Shown here piece by piece: positions 57,260 through 64,000 of a stretch of 64,000 bases of DNA; the stretch's first letter is position 1, and each line of letters starts with the position of its first letter. The stretch is from Zhongshania aliphaticivorans (GTDB lineage: Bacteria > Pseudomonadota > Gammaproteobacteria > Pseudomonadales > Spongiibacteraceae): the NCBI RefSeq assembly GCF_902705875.1, contig NZ_CACSIK010000002.1:62001-126000 (forward strand), written 5' to 3'. The position numbers were made by a program, and so were the translations under genes. Under the pieces are notes generated by a model. That model saw nothing but the letters and a program-made list of their open reading frames with translations. It searched no databases and was not told where the DNA came from.

Positions 57260-57393
57260 AAATCAGCGTCTACTTTTTAGTAGGCTATTGCTCTTAAGCG
57301 TATTTGAGAATAGCCCCGCGTTAGGAGACTTGTCTCCCCCTAACTCCTTGAGGAGTAGGATTGCCCGGCGAGTTCAGCGCGCCGGGCTTTTTT
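57260..57393 (+). ncRNA. Candidate small RNA downstream of polA (Spot 42/ErsA position)
   Basis: Between polA and engB lies a series of perfect or near-perfect stems: CTACT/AGTAG (57270-57283), GGCTATT/AATAGCC (57283-57315), GGAGA/TCTCC (57324-57337), ACTCC/GGAGT (57343-57356), and a final terminator. A CCCCC run in the middle (57336-57340) could pair with ribosome sites. The sRNA genes spf in enterics and ersA in Pseudomonas lie in this same place. The 5' end is uncertain: TTGCGC (57248-57253) and TACTTT (57271-57276) at 17 bases is the best promoter-like pair, but it is poor. It may instead be only the polA 3' end. Confidence 0.5.
57363..57393 (+). terminator. Strong rho-independent terminator after polA / candidate sRNA
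   Basis: GCCCGGC and GCCGGGC form a 7-base-pair G/C stem, followed directly by TTTTTT at 57388-57393. It stops plus-strand transcription before the convergent engB. Confidence 0.92.
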
Positions 57394-57400
57394 GCGTCTT

Positions 57401-58075
57401 TTACTCCTTAATGTCATTTTCTGGTGCGATTGTCTCGGTGTATTCGGCATTTTCCTCGCTCAGAACATCTAGCCATTGGTCTAATTTTGAGCGCAATGCT
57501 TGCAGGCCGTCGCCATTCTGCGCGGAAAATAATTGCACACTAATTAAATCCCCATAGTCGGCAAGGTTTTTGCGTACCGAAAGTAAGGTTGCTGATGCTG
57601 GCCCACGTTTGAGCTTGTCCGATTTGGTGAGCAAAATGTGTAAGGGCATAGCGCTTTTTGTTGCCCAACTTACCATTTGCTGGTCGAAGTCAGTCAGCGG
57701 GTGACGGATATCCATCATCAGTACCATGCCACGCAGAGATTCACGTTTCTGTAAATAGGCTTCAAGGTTGCGCTGCCATTCATTTTTGACAGCGAGGGGG
57801 ACCTTGGCAAAGCCGTAGCCGGGTAAGTCGACAAGTCGTTGGCGGCCGGTATCATCGAGAACGAAAAAGTTTAATAACTGGGTTCGCCCAGGCGTTTTAC
57901 TGGTTTTTGCCAGTTTTTTGTTTTCTGTGAGTCGGTTTATGGCGCTGGATTTACCGGCATTCGAGCGACCGGCAAATGCAACCTCAGCCCCAGAATCATC
58001 AGGGCAATGCATAAGGCCAGGAGAGCTTTTTAAATAGCTGGCGCGGCGGTAGTTTAATGTGGGGCTGGAATCCAT
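57401..58075 (-). CDS. engB: Ribosome biogenesis GTPase EngB (YihA/YsxC)
   Basis: A 224-residue GTPase needed for 50S ribosomal subunit assembly. G1 is [13 protein letters not shown]2 includes [12 protein letters not shown]3 is [12 protein letters not shown]4 is LLTKSDKL and G5 is in [10 protein letters not shown]. It is convergent with polA, a pairing kept in many gammaproteobacteria, and divergent from the cytochrome c genes with about 170 bases between starts. The ATG at 58075 is consistent with the family N-terminus ([13 protein letters not shown]). Confidence 0.95.
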   Translation of the reverse strand: MDSSPTLNYRRASYLKSSPGLMHCPDDSGAEVAFAGRSNAGKSSAINRLTENKKLAKTSKTPGRTQLLNFFVLDDTGRQRLVDLPGYGFAKVPLAVKNEWQRNLEAYLQKRESLRGMVLMMDIRHPLTDFDQQMVSWATKSAMPLHILLTKSDKLKRGPASATLLSVRKNLADYGDLISVQLFSAQNGDGLQALRSKLDQWLDVLSEENAEYTETIAPENDIKE

Positions 58076-58245
58076 AGTATGTCCGAAAAATTGCTCTTGC
58101 AGTGACGGATTGGGTCAATAATTGGCCCGATCGCTGACTAGTTGTGTATAATGCCGCAGTTTTTGTGCGGGCTTACTTTAAGCATTTGATAGACTCTCAC
58201 TAACCAATTTGTAGTATAGATCGCTTAAACTCGGAGACGTAGAAC

Positions 58246-58548
58246 ATGCATAAATGGCCTTTGGTTGTACTATTTTTGTTGTCTAGCGTGTCAGCCGGCG
58301 CTGCCGAGCAGACGATTGTAGATCGTTACAAGGCATCCTGCTATGCCTGCCACGGTTTTGGTGTAAATGGGGCACCAAAAACTGGTGTTGCTGCAGACTG
58401 GGCGCCACGGTTGGAAAAAGGTATGGAGACACTGGTAAAGCACGCTGATGAAGGCTTTAGCACTATGCCACCAAAAGGCCTTTGCTTTGACTGTAGTGCA
58501 GATGAATTTAAAGCCTTGATTGAATATATGGCAACGCCGCAATCTTAG
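58246..58548 (+). CDS. Cytochrome c5-like monoheme protein
   Basis: A 100-residue periplasmic cytochrome with a signal peptide (cleavage after GAA near residue 20), the heme motif CYACH (CxxCH) at about 33-37, a methionine ligand in STMPPKG, and a CFDC pair that forms the disulfide typical of cytochrome c5. It likely shuttles electrons to an oxidase such as the nearby cox system. It precedes the diheme cytochrome c4 gene by 42 bases on the same strand, so the two are probably co-transcribed. Confidence 0.88.
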   Translation: MHKWPLVVLFLLSSVSAGAAEQTIVDRYKASCYACHGFGVNGAPKTGVAADWAPRLEKGMETLVKHADEGFSTMPPKGLCFDCSADEFKALIEYMATPQS

Positions 58549-58590
58549 GCCGACAGCAATAGACTTATCTTGATTAAAGAGCATGTAATA

Positions 58591-59217
58591 ATGAATAAAC
58601 CACTACTAGTAATGATTGCCTCACTCATGTTTGCGGGCTCAGCCGTGGCTTTAGAGGGTGATGCGGCAGCCGGAAAATCAAAAACGGCTGCATGTGCGGC
58701 TTGTCATGGTGCTGATGGTAATAGCTCCGCTCCAACCTTCCCATCGTTAGCGGGTCAAGGTGAGCGCTATTTAGCCAAGCAAATACACGATATTAAATCT
58801 GGAGCACGTCCTGTTCCTATGATGGCGGGTCAAACAGATCATTTGTCTGATCAAGATATTGCCGATATCGCTGCATTTTATGCCAGTAAAACCGCGAATA
58901 CAGGCCAAGCAGATCCTGCACTGGTAGAGAAAGGCGCGGCAATTTATCGTGGTGGTATTGCTGATCGTAACATACCTGCATGTGCAGCTTGCCACTCTCC
59001 TACTGGGCATGGCATGGCGGCGGCAGGCTTCCCAGCTTTGGCGGGTCAGCATGCTGACTACACGATCGCCCAGCTAAACGCGTTCCGTGCGGCGGCAGAT
59101 GGCCGCGAAGGTCGAGCAAATGATGGCGAAGCTCAAACTATGCGCTCAATTGCTTTTAAAATGAGTGACTCAGAAATAGAAGCTGTTGCTAGCTTTATTC
59201 AAGGCCTACATAAGTAA
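58591..59217 (+). CDS. Diheme cytochrome c4
   Basis: A 208-residue periplasmic protein with a signal peptide (cleavage near SAVA-LE, residue 20) and two similar cytochrome c domains, each with CAACH: the first in KTAACAACHGADG, the second in IPACAACHSPTGH. Axial methionines are probably in PVPMMAGQ and QTMRSIAFKMS. Cytochrome c4 passes electrons to terminal oxidases. The frame is open to 58570, but the ATG at 58591 is the natural signal-peptide start. A strong terminator follows. Confidence 0.93.
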   Translation: MNKPLLVMIASLMFAGSAVALEGDAAAGKSKTAACAACHGADGNSSAPTFPSLAGQGERYLAKQIHDIKSGARPVPMMAGQTDHLSDQDIADIAAFYASKTANTGQADPALVEKGAAIYRGGIADRNIPACAACHSPTGHGMAAAGFPALAGQHADYTIAQLNAFRAAADGREGRANDGEAQTMRSIAFKMSDSEIEAVASFIQGLHK

Positions 59218-59235
59218 AGAAGGCAGGCTGAGTTC

Positions 59236-59262
59236 AAAAAGGCGGCTTTGGCCGCCTTTTTT
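59236..59262 (+). terminator. Rho-independent terminator after cytochrome c4
   Basis: GGCGGC, TTTG loop and GCCGCC, preceded by AAAAA and followed by TTTTTT. Classical form. Confidence 0.93.
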
Positions 59263-59450
59263 ATTTCCGTAAACTTCTTTGGCTCTATTTATTTATAGCG
59301 GCGATAGATGAAAAGTTGCCGTATAGTAAAGAGTGATAGATCGGAATTATTGTGCTTTAGTATGGTCTCATTCCGCTTATAACGAATTATTCATACCCTG
59401 TGCTCGGTGATAAGTGCGGGTGAAAACGGGTGTTTAAATGAGGAGTCTTC

Positions 59451-60152
59451 ATGTTTAAGAAAATGTTGTCGCTGATCAGTGTGTTCAGCTTTTTAATATT
59501 AATGTCTGCTTGCAGTGATGGCGCTGAGCCTACTGCAGCAAAAACGGCTCAACCAGCTGCGAGCTCAGTTCAGACACCTCCAGTGACAGATGCAAAAGAC
59601 GGTGAAGGTTTCATTCGTATTGCTCAGCCGGTACGGACTAGCAACCCTGATAAAATAGAAGTGGTTGAAGTCTTTTGGTATGGCTGCAGCCACTGCTATA
59701 ATTTTGATCCCATGTTAGAAGTTTGGCAGCGAAATACAGCTGCAGATGTTGAGTTTCACCGCTCTCCGGCAATGTGGAACGACCTTATGGTTGTGCATGC
59801 GAAAGCATATTACACCGCACTTGCCCTAGGTGTTTTAGATAAGGTCCATGAACCTATTTTTAAAGCGATTAACTTAGATCGCAATATGTTGCGCGATGCG
59901 GATGCCTTGGCGAGTTTATTTGTTGAGCATACCGGTATCGATGAAGCCACTTTCCGGAAAACATTCGATTCTTTTGGCGTTAATAGTCAAGTCAAACAAG
60001 CTGATGCGCGTGCGCGTGCTTATGGCATTGCGGGAACGCCTGAGCTGATCGTCAATGGCAAATACCGTATCACTGGCCGTTCAGCGGGTGGTAGAAGAGA
60101 GATGTTGCAAGTTGCTGAAGAGCTAATTGCGATAGAGCGTGCATCAAAATAA
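59451..60152 (+). CDS. dsbA: DsbA-type thiol:disulfide oxidoreductase, predicted lipoprotein
   Basis: A 233-residue thioredoxin-fold oxidase of periplasmic cysteines. The signal ends in LMSAC (Cys21), predicting a lipid anchor, followed by an Ala/Pro/Thr linker (about 25-50). The active site is YGCSHCYNFDP (C-S-H-C; most DsbA have C-P-H-C), and the cis-proline loop is GTPELIVNGKY. A helical insertion lies between. The same position after polA and cytochrome c4 is usual in pseudomonads. The serine in CSHC may shift the redox potential. It would make disulfides in secreted proteins, including cytochromes. Confidence 0.92.
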   Translation: MFKKMLSLISVFSFLILMSACSDGAEPTAAKTAQPAASSVQTPPVTDAKDGEGFIRIAQPVRTSNPDKIEVVEVFWYGCSHCYNFDPMLEVWQRNTAADVEFHRSPAMWNDLMVVHAKAYYTALALGVLDKVHEPIFKAINLDRNMLRDADALASLFVEHTGIDEATFRKTFDSFGVNSQVKQADARARAYGIAGTPELIVNGKYRITGRSAGGRREMLQVAEELIAIERASK

Positions 60153-60162
60153 GGTCTTTTTA

Positions 60163-60255
60163 GGCAGCAGCGGTTTCATTTTGTTTGCTGCCATTTCTTT
60201 CCTGTTTTTTTGACCTTACCTAAACAGGCCCGCATCGTGTTATGCGGGCCTGTTT
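60163..60255. terminator. Two hairpins between convergent dsbA and ATP-grasp genes
   Basis: A perfect 14-base-pair stem (AAACAGGCCCGCAT, 60222-60235, against 60242-60255) has T runs on both sides and can stop both directions. Closer to dsbA, GGCAGC/GCTGCC (60163-60192) is followed by a T-rich stretch. Confidence 0.88.
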
Positions 60256-60263
60256 GTATGTGG

Positions 60264-61301
60264 TCAATGTTTATCGACAGCAGTTTGACTCTCTTCCGCA
60301 GCGGTAAATGTTTCACTACTGAGATTTGCTGAAGTTTGAGAAAACTCTCGCTGACAAAACGCTAAGCGCTTGTCAGGTGACGGTTTGTGAATCCCTTTCA
60401 ATGCAAGTCGTTCAATTTCTGCTTCGACAGTTGCACAGCGCGCAGCGAGCCCAGCGTTGTTGGCAATTTGAATGTTTAGCCCTGGTCGCGCATTTAATTC
60501 TAGCATCAATGGCCCTTTGTCTTTGTCTAGGACCATGTCAACGCCTAAATAGCCCAAGCCCGTTAATTCATAGCAACGCGTAGCCAGTGACATAAACCCG
60601 TTCCAGTAAGGCAGCTGCACGCCGCGGACGGGGTTGGTGGTATCTGGGTGGCTGTTAATTAGTTTGTTCAGCCATGTACCATCTAGGGTGATTCCGGTGG
60701 CTAAATCGACACCAACACCGATTGCGCCTTGATGTAAATTGGCTTTACCGCCAGATTGGCGTGTGGGTAGACGCAGCATGGCCAGTAGTGGGTAGCCTTT
60801 GAGCACAATAATACGAATGTCCGGCACGCCCTCATAACTGATAGCACTGAAGATAGGGTCAGGGGTGACCCGAAACTCGATGAGTGCGCGGTCGCGATGA
60901 CCACCTAGAGAGTAAATGCCCGATAAAATACCGGAGAGGTGGAATTCAAGATCTTCACGGCTTAACAAACGCCCAGATGCAGTTCGATAGTAGCCCTCAA
61001 ATTGGTCAACAATGACAATAATGCCGTCGCCTCCTGCACCCTGTGCAGGTTTAATAACAAAATCTCGATGGCCATCAACAATCTCTGCTAATTGGCTAAT
61101 TTGTTTATCAGAGTCAATGACACCATACATGGGGGGAACGTGAATCCCCGCTTGTTCGGCACGTTCTTTGGTTTTGATTTTGTCATCAACCAAGGGATAA
61201 AGATGGCGCTGGTTGTAACGCAATACATAGTCTGCATTGCGTTGATTAATGCCCATTACGCCTTGCTTGCGCAGATCCTTCCAAGTGCTGAATAAGGACA
61301 T
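60264..61301 (-). CDS. RimK-related ATP-grasp ligase (alpha-L-glutamate ligase-like)
   Basis: A 345-residue protein of the RimK-related glutamate ligase group. The N-terminal segment is MGINQRNADYVLRYNQR, followed by the ATP-grasp fold: FVIKPAQGAGGDGIIV (ATP-binding lysine and glycine loop) and LMLELNARPGLNIQIAN (metal-binding E and N). Such enzymes form amide bonds between a carboxylate and an amine using ATP. The substrate here is unknown. It starts 1 base after the stop of the transmembrane partner gene, so it is the third gene of a three-gene operon on the minus strand. The C-terminal 40 residues are low-complexity Ser/Thr/Glu. Confidence 0.88.
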   Translation of the reverse strand: MSLFSTWKDLRKQGVMGINQRNADYVLRYNQRHLYPLVDDKIKTKERAEQAGIHVPPMYGVIDSDKQISQLAEIVDGHRDFVIKPAQGAGGDGIIVIVDQFEGYYRTASGRLLSREDLEFHLSGILSGIYSLGGHRDRALIEFRVTPDPIFSAISYEGVPDIRIIVLKGYPLLAMLRLPTRQSGGKANLHQGAIGVGVDLATGITLDGTWLNKLINSHPDTTNPVRGVQLPYWNGFMSLATRCYELTGLGYLGVDMVLDKDKGPLMLELNARPGLNIQIANNAGLAARCATVEAEIERLALKGIHKPSPDKRLAFCQREFSQTSANLSSETFTAAEESQTAVDKH

Positions 61302-61302
61302 A

Positions 61303-62835
61303 TTACTTGCCTTTAATCATGGCGTTAAAGCGGAATAATTCGGTTAGGCGGTAGCCGCGATAATGGCCCAGAGCCAGCATAAGCGACATAAAAATGAGTA
61401 GCATGCCGGGGAAGGTAAAGACGAAATATGTCCACGGCTCATAGGTCATCATTAGGTGTGACAGGGTTGCTGCCACCAATGTTCCAATGCCAACTTTACC
61501 AGCATGAATACCGCCACGCTCTTCCCATACAATAGACATTCGTTCTATCGACATTGTTAAAATAACCATAGGGAATAGTGCGATGGACAAGCCGCGATCA
61601 AGTCCTAATCTGTGGCCGAGTACACTAATTAAAGCCATGATAATCACCACAAAGGTCAGCACCACAGATAATCGTGACAACAGCTGTAAATGGAGATGCT
61701 CAAGATAGGAGCGCAGGGACAGGCCGAGTGCGGTAATGACCGTAAATAAAATAACGCCCCAGAACACTTGGGTTTCTCTAAAGGCAAGGCCAATCAACAC
61801 GGGTGTAAACGTGCCCAGAGTTTCTAAGCCAATCACATTGCGAAGCAGCAAAATGAGCATCACGCCGATGGGGATCATGAGAATGATCTCGAAGGTCTGC
61901 TGTGACTGCAAAGGTAAATCGTATAGAGACAAGGCCCAGAACTTGTTTTCTTTACGCTCAGCAATCGATTGGGCAAGCATAATAGAATTCATGGTTCTTT
62001 GATTGGCAGTGACTTCAACCTTGAGGTGGCGGCCGCCTTCAACCGTGGCCATTAGCTCGTTGCCAGTCCACCAAACAACGCGATCATCGGGTAAGCCTAG
62101 GGCGCCGGTCTCAGGGTTAAAGTATAGCCAGCGCTTACCGTTGTAACTGCGCATCCATAATTCAGGCACCTGCGCCACACTACTCACCAAGCGCAGTGTG
62201 TGCACGCGCTCAACGGGAATGTGCGCAGAGGAGAGTAAAAGCTCCAGAACGCGAGATTTGTTGTCCTGGGTGTAGTTATTACCTAGCAGCAAGCGGGCAT
62301 TGTCATTACTAGGTTCATTGATAAGTTTGATGGCTTCGCGAATAAAGGTTTCGATGTCAGCAGAATGTTCGCGAATTGGCTTTAACAGAGCTTCCACGGC
62401 GACTTTTTCTACGCCGATGAGCTCGGGGCTCTCGCTAAATTGTGGGCCGGGTTCCGATTCTGAAAAGCGTGAGTTGCTGCGCTGGGTGAGCATTAGCCGG
62501 TAATAAAGTTGTTGATCGCCCTCTGTGCGCCTAGCTGACCAAACAGCTTGGCGGTTATCTCCTATAACATCAGTATTCACGCCATAATTTTTAGAAATGA
62601 AGCTTTCATTCAAGGTGATGAATTTACTCCATTCGGGCGGTAGGTACATTTGTACTTTTACTGGGCTGTTATTACGGGCTTGGAAGCTCAGTTTGGTATC
62701 AATAACCCAAACTGGCTCCGTGGTTTCTGAAGAAATGGGAATATTGAGAACAAAAATCTGCCATGCGGTACTGCCAGCACCAATTAGTAATAGTGCCAGT
62801 GCCAGAACCCTGACATGCAGTTTTACGCCCTTCAT
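61303..62835 (-). CDS. Inactive transglutaminase-like domain fused to seven transmembrane helices
   Basis: A 510-residue inner-membrane protein. One N-terminal helix (about 10-30) leads into a periplasmic part (about 35-300) of transglutaminase-like fold. I see no Cys-His-Asp catalytic set, so it is probably inactive. A C-terminal block of about seven helices (about 320-500: LLLRNVIGLETLGTFTPVLIGLAF is one segment) follows. It overlaps the protease gene start region by 4 bases (ATGA) and precedes the ATP-grasp gene. The family is known from comparative genomics as a fixed partner of RimK-like ligases and aspartic proteases; biochemistry is unclear. Confidence 0.85.
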   Translation of the reverse strand: MKGVKLHVRVLALALLLIGAGSTAWQIFVLNIPISSETTEPVWVIDTKLSFQARNNSPVKVQMYLPPEWSKFITLNESFISKNYGVNTDVIGDNRQAVWSARRTEGDQQLYYRLMLTQRSNSRFSESEPGPQFSESPELIGVEKVAVEALLKPIREHSADIETFIREAIKLINEPSNDNARLLLGNNYTQDNKSRVLELLLSSAHIPVERVHTLRLVSSVAQVPELWMRSYNGKRWLYFNPETGALGLPDDRVVWWTGNELMATVEGGRHLKVEVTANQRTMNSIMLAQSIAERKENKFWALSLYDLPLQSQQTFEIILMIPIGVMLILLLRNVIGLETLGTFTPVLIGLAFRETQVFWGVILFTVITALGLSLRSYLEHLHLQLLSRLSVVLTFVVIIMALISVLGHRLGLDRGLSIALFPMVILTMSIERMSIVWEERGGIHAGKVGIGTLVAATLSHLMMTYEPWTYFVFTFPGMLLIFMSLMLALGHYRGYRLTELFRFNAMIKGK

Positions 62836-63389
62836 CCTTCTTGCTCCTCGGGGTTATCTTGTTTTGGGCACAGTGTTTTGTTTTGTAGGTATCTCTTGCT
62901 GGGGTCCACTAAGGCGTTAAATGCGGTAAGTGGTTCTGAGCCAACCAGCATTGGTTTTGAAAACTGCCTGCGATCGGCTAAATTAGCTTCCACTTTGTGA
63001 GAGCGACCACCAATACACAGTGTAAGTTCAAGCACAGGGCGACGACTATAGTCTTTTTCATCTTCGTCGTAATCAGATGCGCGGCGTTTAATACGAATAT
63101 GTTTACTCAGGGGTAGGCTTACCGATTTGAGTGTGTCGTCAGGCAATACCAAGTCAAAATGAACGATATCGTCTTGATCCCCTTTACCCTTTTCAACCTG
63201 GGTATTAATCGCATTGATTGAGGCGCTTTCCGCACCGGTATCAATTTTGGCTTTATAGCGAACATCCAGCTCTTCAATATAGACATACTCGCTTAAGCCA
63301 AAAATTTGGTGGTCGCCTTCATTGGCGCTGGCATTTGTTGAAAAGATAAGAGTGTTGGTTAGCAGTAGGGTAAAGAAAATAAATCGCAC
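62832..63389 (-). CDS. Retropepsin-like aspartic protease (RimB/DUF785 family)
   Basis: A 185-residue secreted protein with a signal peptide (cleavage after ASA near residue 22). The active-site motif is AKIDTGAESASINA (DTG, about residue 50), as in single-domain retropepsins that work as dimers. RRPVLELTLCIGGRSHKVEANLADR and MLVGSEPLTAF complete the fold. Sometimes annotated as ATP-dependent zinc protease. It is the first gene of a three-gene operon with the inactive transglutaminase and ATP-grasp genes, which suggests that the protease and ligase act on the same peptide-like compound from opposite sides of the membrane. Confidence 0.86.
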   Translation of the reverse strand: MRFIFFTLLLTNTLIFSTNASANEGDHQIFGLSEYVYIEELDVRYKAKIDTGAESASINAINTQVEKGKGDQDDIVHFDLVLPDDTLKSVSLPLSKHIRIKRRASDYDEDEKDYSRRPVLELTLCIGGRSHKVEANLADRRQFSKPMLVGSEPLTAFNALVDPSKRYLQNKTLCPKQDNPEEQEG

Positions 63390-63506
63390 AGTTTCTCCTT
63401 AATCATTTTATTATGCCTCCGGCTACGCGTATAGAATAGATTACGCTAAGTCGTTTTAGCCAGTGCAAGCATGGCTTGCTGGGGCATTAAATATGTTCGA
63501 GTGGAC

Positions 63507-64000
63507 TTAGTCTCTGATTTCTTGAAAAAGTGCGAGGGTAATATTTCGCCTTTCTTTATGATCAATTATCGGAGTGGGATAATCACCGTGTTCAGGGGGC
63601 TGGTGTAGTTGTTTGCCAGTAAGGCCCTTTAGTTCTGGAATAAAGCGCAAAATAAAGTCTCCGTCGGGGTCAAATCGTAGGCCCTGAGTGGTGGGGTTAA
63701 AAATGCGGAAATACGGTGCGGCATCGGTGCCAGTAGAGGCCGCCCACTGCCATCCACCGTTGTTTGATGCAAAGTCAGCGTCGATTAAATTCTCTAAAAA
63801 ATAGCGTTCGCCCCAGCGCCAGTCTATGTGGAGGTCTTTGCATAGAAACGATGCGCTTATCATCCGCAAGCGATTATGCATCCAGCCAGTTTCGGTGAGT
63901 TGGCGCATGGCCGCATCGACAATGGGGTAACCAGTTCGCCCTTCACACCAGGCTTGAAATAAGTCTGGGTCATTGGGCCAAGCTATCGCTTCGGTATTCA
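63507..64000 (-). CDS. phrB: Deoxyribodipyrimidine photolyase, C-terminal part (5' end off window)
   Basis: The minus-strand frame runs open to the window edge. It encodes the FAD-binding domain of a DNA photolyase: WCEGRTGYPIVDAAMRQL, TGWMHNRLRMISASFLCKDLHIDWRWGERYF, NNGGWQWAASTGTDAAPYFRIFNP and the end block PIIDHKERRNITLALFQ. These are FAD and DNA-lesion contacts of class I CPD photolyases. It repairs UV-induced cyclobutane dimers using light. The N-terminal antenna domain and start are outside the window. It is separated from the protease gene by 117 bases. Confidence 0.94.
   Translation of the reverse strand, partial: NTEAIAWPNDPDLFQAWCEGRTGYPIVDAAMRQLTETGWMHNRLRMISASFLCKDLHIDWRWGERYFLENLIDADFASNNGGWQWAASTGTDAAPYFRIFNPTTQGLRFDPDGDFILRFIPELKGLTGKQLHQPPEHGDYPTPIIDHKERRNITLALFQEIRD

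Noticed and set aside
62597-62920. 107-residue plus-strand frame over the transglutaminase/protease junction
   Set aside because: Antisense to two well-supported overlapping genes; no independent support.

Overview
The window is the replication-origin neighbourhood of a gammaproteobacterial chromosome. Three things show this: the gene order yidD–rnpA–rpmH | AT-rich gap with DnaA boxes | dnaA–dnaN–recF–gyrB, the Pseudomonas-like continuation (lysophosphatidate acyltransferase, glyS, glyQ, trkH/trkA/rsmB/fmt/def, LysM protein, dprA, tsaC, hemF, aroE), and Pseudomonas-type protein motifs. Base composition looks moderate rather than Pseudomonas-high, gmhB is missing between the acyltransferase gene and glyS, and the cytochrome oxidase cluster sits close to the origin. 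I infer an aerobic, probably marine gammaproteobacterium near the Cellvibrionales/Spongiibacteraceae. That placement is inference, not shown by any single gene.

Layout. 1–696: minus-strand yidD (cut by the window edge), rnpA, rpmH. 697–1132: oriC-like region. 1133–7608: dnaA, dnaN, recF, gyrB, with two ParB-type parS palindromes inside recF. 7725–11572: minus-strand acyltransferase, glyS, glyQ. 11709–18299: djlA, SOS-controlled yebG with a clear LexA box, a large Ig/PHP-domain lipoprotein, a PAS-GGDEF-EAL protein and a methyltransferase. 18308–24100: minus-strand def–fmt–rsmB–trkA–trkH. 24285–30521: LysM protein, dprA, tsaC, hemF, aroE, a CaCA exchanger and a gamma-carbonic-anhydrase-like protein. 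30667–34775: prlC, yheV, a SpoIIAA-like protein and a saccharopine-dehydrogenase-like protein. 34920–41817: accessory genes (small lipoprotein, ZIP transporter, esterase, CBS protein, azoR–pirin with a divergent LysR regulator, small secreted protein, MATE exporter).

42271–51036 is a complete aa3/caa3-type cytochrome c oxidase cluster: coxB (with fused cytochrome c), coxA, ctaG, coxC, a reverse-oriented DUF2909 gene, SURF1, a Sco-like membrane protein, heme A synthase, heme O synthase and SCO1. It therefore carries the structural subunits, both heme-modifying enzymes and the copper chaperones. 51143–53924 is the zinc uptake locus: zur–znuC–znuB on the minus strand and znuA divergent, with a Zur-box-like palindrome between them. 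The Zur protein appears to lack its C-terminal dimerisation/metal domain and runs into znuC.

54481–64000: polA, then a structured region with a strong terminator in the position where other gammaproteobacteria carry Spot 42/ErsA small RNAs, engB, two cytochromes c, a lipoprotein DsbA, a three-gene membrane/periplasm set (retropepsin-like protease, inactive transglutaminase with membrane helices, RimK-like ATP-grasp), and the C-terminal part of a DNA photolyase running off the window. I found no tRNA, rRNA, CRISPR array, insertion sequence or prophage. Most of the window is conserved core genome. The most notable signals are the parS-in-recF pair, the shortened Zur, the candidate sRNA downstream of polA, the SOS-box-flanked PHP lipoprotein and the ATP-grasp/protease triad.
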